Below are positions 58,079-64,000 of a DNA stretch of 64,000 nucleotides, piece after piece. Both the position numbers and the translations under genes were made by a program. The notes beneath the pieces were generated by a model. It was not told where the DNA came from. It searched no databases and worked only from the letters and a program-made list of their open reading frames with translations. Within the stretch, counting starts at the first letter, position 1. Each line of letters opens with the position of its first letter. The DNA is from Rachicladosporium sp. CCFEE 5018 (taxonomy: Eukaryota; Ascomycota; Dothideomycetes; Cladosporiales; Cladosporiaceae), in contig KZ111173.1 in the NCBI GenBank assembly GCA_002077045.2, positions 186,001 through 250,000 of the forward strand. Reading direction: 5' to 3'.

Positions 58079-59976
58079 AGGGAAGAACGATTCTTTGGAA
58101 CATCTCACCGCACAAAAGCACGGCATTACACGGCAAAGACATCTCGACCAGCATGTCGATAACATTAACTTACGCAAGTACTGATAATTTGCGCGAATGC
58201 GCATTTCGCTTCCTGACTTCACGAGCCACAGACTCAATTCGTTGACTATGTTCGCAATCATCATTGTGACTTTTCACAAGAGCACGCGTTGCGCGAGGTG
58301 CCTATGGCGGTCGTCACGAACGCTATATATGAAGCAGGGTCATCATGAAAGAGCTTTCTGGAACCATAAGTACACAGGCTACACTGTTGGAACTTCTGCA
58401 AGCATGGTCGCAATACAAACTTTCAGCGCCTGCTACACCTCAGTGGAAACGAGTACGAATACTGCACAAGACTCTTCACGCGCTTTGGCCCTCTTCCAAT
58501 TCAATTGTTGCTGTAGAATACAAGAGCTGCCAACGGTCATAGCGCTCACAGAGTAGCAGCAAAGGCATGTCCTGACTGGAGCGGCCCCCAGCTGTCCCAA
58601 ACGGTCAGCAAGTCGCGCGGTACTAGACCCGGCGGTGAAGGAGGCTTGATGCAAGAACTCGCCAACCTGCATGCTCGTTGCAGCAACGCCAATGCAGTTC
58701 TCTCAACAACACGCAGTCAGGGGCGGACGTGTCAAAATTCGCTAGCGCCGCCGCACCAACACATTGCAAGACCCGTATCGGGCTACCCGGTTGCAACAAT
58801 CGAGCAGTGGCTGAAATACATACGAAACATCAGACCGAGCTTCACGCCGCGTTGCCGCATTCACTGATCAGTGAGAATCGGGAGGGACTGCCATCTGAAG
58901 CCATACGAAGATATCGCGGAACGAATTTGCAGATCGTGCAATGGCTTTCTCCTAGTGGGTTTATTACACGGCTTGCGATCGCCAGAAGAATCGGGAGGCG
59001 CTTCACTCCCATATTCTCGCTCTGTGGCGTCTGGCGTCTGTCATAGCGCTGCCGCGGGAGCCGTGGCTGGCGTCGAGCGTGTGCCGACGCTTTCGCAGAT
59101 CAAACTATAGTTGAGAGGCGATCACCGCGGCAACACGCCGACGAGACGTCGTGGGATCTTTCCCTCGACATAGGGAGCGTATTGTCAGACCAATTACCCG
59201 CGTGACCCTGTCAGCTTAGCACGGATTGTAGATGCCGGATCGGTTGAGACGATGCCAGCGGCCCAGCCGCCCACGCGGCGTACAAGCAATTCACGTGCCC
59301 TGCGTATCATATATACGGTTTCGATCTCTCGCCTGTCGTGAGGTTTAGTGAAAATAAAGTTGTTGCCCGGCATCCGGGCAGGAGCCAGATCCTCGGCTCG
59401 GGCGAACGCGGGCAAATGCGGGCACGAGCGGGTCGCTTATTTTTGCACGTCGACGGAGAAATATGGAGAAACTTTAGCTGACAAGCCGTTGCGCTGTTGC
59501 AACTCTCGAGGAGGTCCCATTGCCGAGCGCTCTTGAGTGCATGCGTGTCACGTGGAGATGATTATTGGTATTTCATGCGACCGACAGACTTTAGAGCATT
59601 GCGTCGTATTCGGGCGATGTTCGGAGGGGGTCCATGTCTTCGATGATCATATGCGTCGATAGGATCGATTGGCGAGATGTCAAGAGTCCGCGACCGACAG
59701 TAGCGGCAGCGTCTTGCAAACAAGTGATGGCGTTGCTCCAGACAACATTAGTCACTTGGTCAACAAGGCACGACTATCACAGTAGGTAGGGTTATATTTG
59801 CAACCTCCTACTAACTCTCGATGAAGTGCCGATTGAAGCCGGGTAGACAGTATGGCGAAGACCACCGCGACATTCACCACCGGGCGATCATGGAGATGAT
59901 GAAGTCCTCAGTATGAGGCCATTTACTATCGAATATCCTCCTCACAAGACAGTAGTGATTTGCCTGCCCGCCCAGC
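58079..59976. other. 1.9-kb gene-poor stretch between homeobox and MBL-fold genes (copy B)
   Basis: Equivalent of 20409-22302; no supported gene. Holds the conserved inverted repeat and phased GCGGGC units at about 59364-59431. Confidence 0.45.
59364..59431. promoter_or_regulatory. Inverted repeat and phased GCGGGC units, copy B
   Basis: TGCCCGG/CCGGGCA arms at 59364-59370 and 59374-59380, followed after a small indel by CTCGGGC and then GCGGGC, GCGGGC and GCGGGT with the same 10-bp period. Conserved against A despite local indels just before the array. Confidence 0.4.
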
Positions 59977-61148
59977 ATGACATCCTCCGGCTTGGAGACT
60001 CACATCCACACTTCCTCCGTGAAAGGCCTTTCCAGCGTCACGACACTCATCGTAGGTGCAAAGGCAGCAGTGATAATCGATCCTCCCTTCCTAGTACCAG
60101 ACGCCGAATCGGTTGTGCGATGGGTGAAGGAGAAGACGTCGAAGCCCGTGAAAGCGCTGTTCGTGACGCATCATCATCCAGTGAGTCGAAGAATAGATGT
60201 CCGCGAGCTGCTACAGCAGGATGATTAATCGGACAAAGGATCATTTCTTCAGTGCCAACCCGATCCTTGACGCCTTTCCCGGCTCCAAACTATTCGCTGC
60301 ACCTTACGGTACATTCTCCTGACTTTCTCCGACCCCTTTGTCGTGTACCCACCCATGGCTGGTGACATGTATTCTTATACTCCTCCCAGTCCTCGCAGGC
60401 ATCAACCGCGAATACGACGAGAAAGTAAAGTTCTGGCCCACAGTCTTCGGCCGCGAGAACATCCCCGAAGTCCCCACGAAACCCACAGCATTCGAGCACA
60501 GCCTCTTTGTCCTCGAAGGGAATGAGTCCTCACCTGTGATCCTGCTTGGACCACTGCAAGGAGATAGCGTCGATCATACGCTGTTCTGGCTGCCGAGCGA
60601 GAAAACGATTGTCTGTGGGGATGCAGTATATGCGAGGAGTACTCACGTTTGGTAAGCAGCTTGTGAGGCTGAGTCAACATGAGTCCAGTAGACTGACATT
60701 AGCTGCAGGGTCGAGGAGATCGAGACGAAGGCTATTCTCGAGGCCTGGTACAAAACGCTCGACATGATCGAAGCGCTAAAGCCGGAGAAAGTCATCGCTG
60801 GACATCTCGAGAGCGGTTGGGATCTCGATGCCGAAGCCGACTTGGCGCACAACCGGAAGTATCTCGATCTGTTCGCTGAGAAGATCACGTATGCGAAGAA
60901 GAAGCCGCAGGTCGACGAGTTGTTCCAGACGTTCACAGCTGCGTTCCCAGAAGCCGATCAGAACCTGGACTTCTTCCTAGGCCATTTGAGCAATCAGTTC
61001 GGTGAGGGTGGAAAGGTAAAGTCGTTTCCTGATATGTCCTTTTGATATGCAAACTGACTCGTACTGTCAGGTCTGGGAAGAGAATCGCCATCACAACGTG
61101 GGTGCGAGGACCAAGGAGCAGCTAGAAGCATACTACTTCCGTGTCTAA
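59977..61148 (+). CDS. Metallo-beta-lactamase-fold hydrolase, copy B
   Basis: Exons 59977-60180, 60239-60308, 60399-60651, 60709-61015 and 61071-61148. The 303-residue protein has the same THHHPDH zinc motif built across intron 1 and the same GDSVDHTLFW, CGDAVY and AGHLESGW segments. Intron 2 is two bases longer than in A; the coding length is identical. Only a few replacements (for example Asn/Lys in VGA.AAV, Leu/Met, Glu/Asp). Both copies appear functional. Convergent with CTK2, 66 bp between stop codons. Confidence 0.9.
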
Positions 61149-61214
61149 GAAGCACTTTCGATCAGATAAATCGCCGCGTCCGCGTCCAAGTTTGCCCGCC
61201 ACGCTTTCACGCAC

Positions 61215-62729
61215 TCATCGCCGCTCATCTCGATACCGCCTGTCCTCCCGCGGTCGTCGCTCCTCACCATACCGCCTTTCGTCGTACCGCCTATCATCAT
61301 ACCTTCTCCGATCATCATCGTACCTTCTCCCGTGCCTATCGCGATGACCATCCCTGTCCCTCTCGCGGTCCCTTGGCCTCTGCCTGTCCCTTTCCCGTTC
61401 TCGTACTCTATCGAGCTCCCGCCTCTCGTCGATCGCTCTGCGCTTCTCGGGCTCTTCGCCCTTGACTTCGGTGCGCCGATCACGTGACGAAGCGCGGGAT
61501 GAAGGCGGACCAGTCGATGGTGCTGGGCGCTCACTGCGAGGAATGGGCACTTCGATCTCCTCTTCGTATTCTTCCCATTCCTCCTTGAAGTGCGACTCGA
61601 CTTGATCACGCTCGTTCTTGGCGAGCTGGGGGTTGAGCATGAAGCGGAGGGTACCGGTGCCGACAACCGGTGCATACTCCGGAGCAGAAGCAGGAATCTG
61701 TAGTGACTGCTGAGTCGACCCGGGCTGGGGTGGCGAGACAGGTGTAGGATGACCGTTTTGAACCTGTGAAGTGGGTGCTTGTGGCGTCGGCGCCACGCAA
61801 TAGCGTGGAATCGACTTGTCGTTGCATTCCTTGTTCAGTGCCAGGCGAATACGGAGGAAGTCATCAAGACTGTAGCGCGAGCCAAGGATTGATGAGGTCG
61901 TGTGCTGTATGTATAGATCCAGAGAGTCGAGCTCTGTCTCCATGATCTCCGCGCGGGACGTCTGCCACGCTGGCATACTCACCTGCTGCAGTCTTTGGAG
62001 GACAGCTTCTTCAGCTGACAAGCGTGCTGCAAGCTCGAGGGTGGCGAATGCTAGGGTTGAAGCAGTATGTTTTAACGGGGCGAAGGTACGATAGATGTCA
62101 GTCAATGCCGTCCAGGCTAAGTCATGTACTTTCTTCACATCCTCCCCCTTGCCAAGACTTCTGGCGATCTTCGAGAGCACCTGATGTGGCGCACGACTCC
62201 TAAAGTCGAAGCTGCCAGCTTCCAGAACTAGCCTCTCCAGTCCGATCACAATGCGACTCGGTTGCTCAAATATCGGATCGTCTGCGGGCAATTGTTCGTG
62301 CGCAGCCGAGACCTTGAGATTGTAGCTTGCGGCGAGCACCTCACGGCTCTTCTTGAGCGTGTCCTCCATCTTGCATGCTGTGAGCAGACTCGCAGCTGCT
62401 GCATCGCTCCAGAGGTAGCCATCTCCAGTGGTTGTCCCGGGAGGATGTGCCAGGCGGAATTTATGATAGTATGTGCAGGCGGTGGTGTAAGTCCGGACAG
62501 GTAAGTGCAAGGCGCGACGGACGACATCGATCCACTGTACGCCTTGGAGGCGCAGCGAGTCCTCCTTTGCCTCAGCCAGAGATCGTTCCTGAGCATCGCC
62601 TGTGATTTGCTCCAATTGTTGCTCCACGCCGGCCTGACTGACATACTGCGCTGACACCCTGATTGTGCTTGGATGTGGCCCAACTGGCGGCTTTGGCTCG
62701 CCGTTGCTCATCCTCTTTTGCGACACCAT
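61215..62729 (-). CDS. CTK2: Ctk2-type cyclin, copy B
   Basis: 504 residues, single exon, MVSQKRMSNGEPKPP start at 62729. Same cyclin region, linker and Arg/Asp/Tyr-rich tail as copy A. It is longer by Ala-Leu-Thr after DLAWT (copy A probably lost nine bases) and by four residues near SSRASSRDRR. Differences from A cluster at silent positions in the 5' 900 bp (61793-62729) and are rarer toward the 3' end, apart from a patch near 61460-61650. Expected role: activating cyclin of the kinase that phosphorylates Ser2 of the polymerase II C-terminal domain. Confidence 0.82.
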   Translation of the reverse strand: MVSQKRMSNGEPKPPVGPHPSTIRVSAQYVSQAGVEQQLEQITGDAQERSLAEAKEDSLRLQGVQWIDVVRRALHLPVRTYTTACTYYHKFRLAHPPGTTTGDGYLWSDAAAASLLTACKMEDTLKKSREVLAASYNLKVSAAHEQLPADDPIFEQPSRIVIGLERLVLEAGSFDFRSRAPHQVLSKIARSLGKGEDVKKVHDLAWTALTDIYRTFAPLKHTASTLAFATLELAARLSAEEAVLQRLQQVSMPAWQTSRAEIMETELDSLDLYIQHTTSSILGSRYSLDDFLRIRLALNKECNDKSIPRYCVAPTPQAPTSQVQNGHPTPVSPPQPGSTQQSLQIPASAPEYAPVVGTGTLRFMLNPQLAKNERDQVESHFKEEWEEYEEEIEVPIPRSERPAPSTGPPSSRASSRDRRTEVKGEEPEKRRAIDERRELDRVRERERDRQRPRDRERDRDGHRDRHGRRYDDDRRRYDDRRYDERRYGEERRPREDRRYRDERR

Positions 62730-64000
62730 AATGGCTTGTTAGGGTGTACATGTAGAGTCATGTGGAATCGTGTTGAAGGAGGATTAGAGTCTAAGTTGGA
62801 CCCGGGAGCTGATTTGCCTGAGGCAGAAAGGCAATAAAGTCTAATCCAACGCCCTTCAAGTTGCCCGCATCATCTATCCCATGAAGACAAGTCACTATCA
62901 TGCGTCGCGATTTCGTTGCACCACCTGCGTAGGCGAATCTGTGAGCTTCACTACAGCTTGGTGACAGAGCAAGTGTCACAAGTGCGAGTAGCGGTGAGTC
63001 GCCGTCTTGCCTGTTCGGCCTCAGACTTCAAGCTGCCTGATTGCCTTCACTGTATGAGAAAGGCAGAGATGTAAGCCACAGGCCGCCAAGTCACTTCAGA
63101 AGCTAACGAATGAACTGTGCTTGCGCTATGCGGGGGGCGCGCGCCCATTTGGGGCATCCAGGCAGATCCTCAGATCGCCTGGTGAGGCCGGACATACACC
63201 TCTCATCTTTGAGGTACTGGACCGCCAATCAGCGATCATACTGCTGCGGTACCAGCTGCAATTCATGGACGCAGTCATTTCAAGCCCGTGGTATCACTCG
63301 TAACGATGTACACCTCAAGCTGCCCGGGACTCGGTTAGATTATATGGCACTGTAAGTGTACCATGACGCGATTCAGTATCTCGTCCGGAACATCGCATCT
63401 TGAAGCACGAGCTGCGCCTCAACAAGTAACAAGTAAGGCTACTCCCGTAGTTCTGCTGCTCGTCCACGCCCTTGATCTTGGAGCCAGGCTAAGCGCGAAG
63501 CGTCTATGAACCCCGAAGTCGCCCAATCTAGGTCACGCTAGACGTGCACTGCCGCTCATACCGTGCGCAGGAGACGACTTCAAGGGCAATATGACCCCAG
63601 GAGCGATCACGCTGACGCCTCTGAAAGCTCACTCAGAGCTTGCGATTCGTGCGTGAAGCTGCCCAATGTCGCAACGCAGCCAACATGCTGAACAACTTGC
63701 AAAAGGGCGATCGCTGACGAGGCATTCGGTCAGTCATCATACTTTAGATTTGTGGGTCGGCACCTGTGGCCTTGCAACCACGTGGGCGCCACCGCCCTTC
63801 CATGAAGAACTGCAACGACGGGGTCACATCGACGCAGCCGCCGTTAACGGGCCAAGTGCGTCACGCTGCCTCACTACTCTCAGACTCATATTTCTCGATC
63901 CTAGGAGTCCCCGCCATCTCTCGCGCAGCTCATTCTGTCATCTGTCCCGGAGTCCATCCGCAGAAACAGGGCCCTCGCTGGCAGCGCTCGATACTCGGCA
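62730..64000. other. Right flank of copy B, no supported gene
   Basis: 1.3 kb upstream of CTK2 copy B. Only short words are shared with 25033-26100 (AATCCAACGCCCTT near 62845, CACGTGGGCGCCAC at 63779), in the same order and spacing, so it is probably the homologous promoter after extensive divergence. The counterpart of the zinc-ribbon gene is not seen before the window ends. Confidence 0.45.

Larger units (their letters stand above)
39346..62729. repeat. Copy B of the ~23.3-kb direct segmental duplication
   Basis: Collinear with 1702-25032. The first base after the gap matches position 1702, so the left part of this copy is missing or beyond the gap. It contains the intact FSH1 gene and the full-length sugar porter with an extra intron. 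Its right flank (62730-64000) resembles the copy A flank only in short collinear words, so the near-identity ends at the CTK2 start codon. Confidence 0.95.

Noticed and set aside
1..64000. Repeat-induced point mutation as the cause of the nonsense codons
   Set aside because: The A/B differences are of mixed types including transversions and indels, base composition is not AT-shifted, and the homeobox TAT/TAG change is a transversion.

Overview
The window looks like nuclear DNA of a filamentous ascomycete (Pezizomycotina, probably a Dothideomycete). Genes carry many short GT-AG introns (about 50-90 nt, with CTAAC/CTGAC-like branch sites). Both strands are used, there are no operons, and the recognisable proteins (PFA5-type palmitoyltransferase, Sen1, Ctk2-type cyclin, DUF8032 protein, FSH1-type hydrolase, TALE homeobox factor) are typical fungal ones. 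I see no rRNA, tRNA, CRISPR array or intact transposon. The organism is inferred from gene content only.

Layout. The dominant feature is a collinear duplication of about 23.3 kb: copy A at 1702-25032 and copy B at 39346-62729. Each copy carries, in order: an MFS sugar porter (-), a DUF952 protein (+), an AT-hook nuclear protein (-), a DHA1-type MFS exporter (+), an FSH1-family serine hydrolase (+), a TALE homeobox regulator (+), a metallo-beta-lactamase-fold hydrolase (+) and a Ctk2-like cyclin (-). Left of copy A is the start of a Gln/Pro-rich DUF8032 gene that runs off the window. Between the copies (25033-39245) lies single-copy DNA with a small spliced zinc-ribbon gene, a PFA5-type palmitoyltransferase, an 896-residue coiled-coil-tailed protein of unknown function and most of SEN1. 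SEN1 is cut by a 100-N assembly gap (39246-39345), and copy B begins immediately after it.

The two copies are not equivalent. FSH1 is intact in B but a pseudogene in A. The sugar porter has a C-terminal frameshift in A. The homeobox gene has a nonsense codon in each copy at different places, so neither encodes a complete homeodomain protein. The B sugar porter has one more intron than A, inside a locally divergent patch. A 34-bp segment upstream of the exporter is inverted between copies. Divergence is patchy: most of the block differs at only a few percent by eye, but parts of the sugar porter, the DUF952 leader and the CTK2 gene are clearly more diverged, and beyond the CTK2 start codon only short collinear similarities remain. 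I read this as an old duplicated or homeologous region partly homogenised by gene conversion. A scaffold that joins two homeologous or allelic contigs across the N gap must be excluded first.

The genes do not form an obvious pathway. They mix core functions (transcription termination, CTD kinase, protein palmitoylation) with accessory ones (sugar uptake, drug-type export, small hydrolases, a regulator). The accessory genes show the decay.
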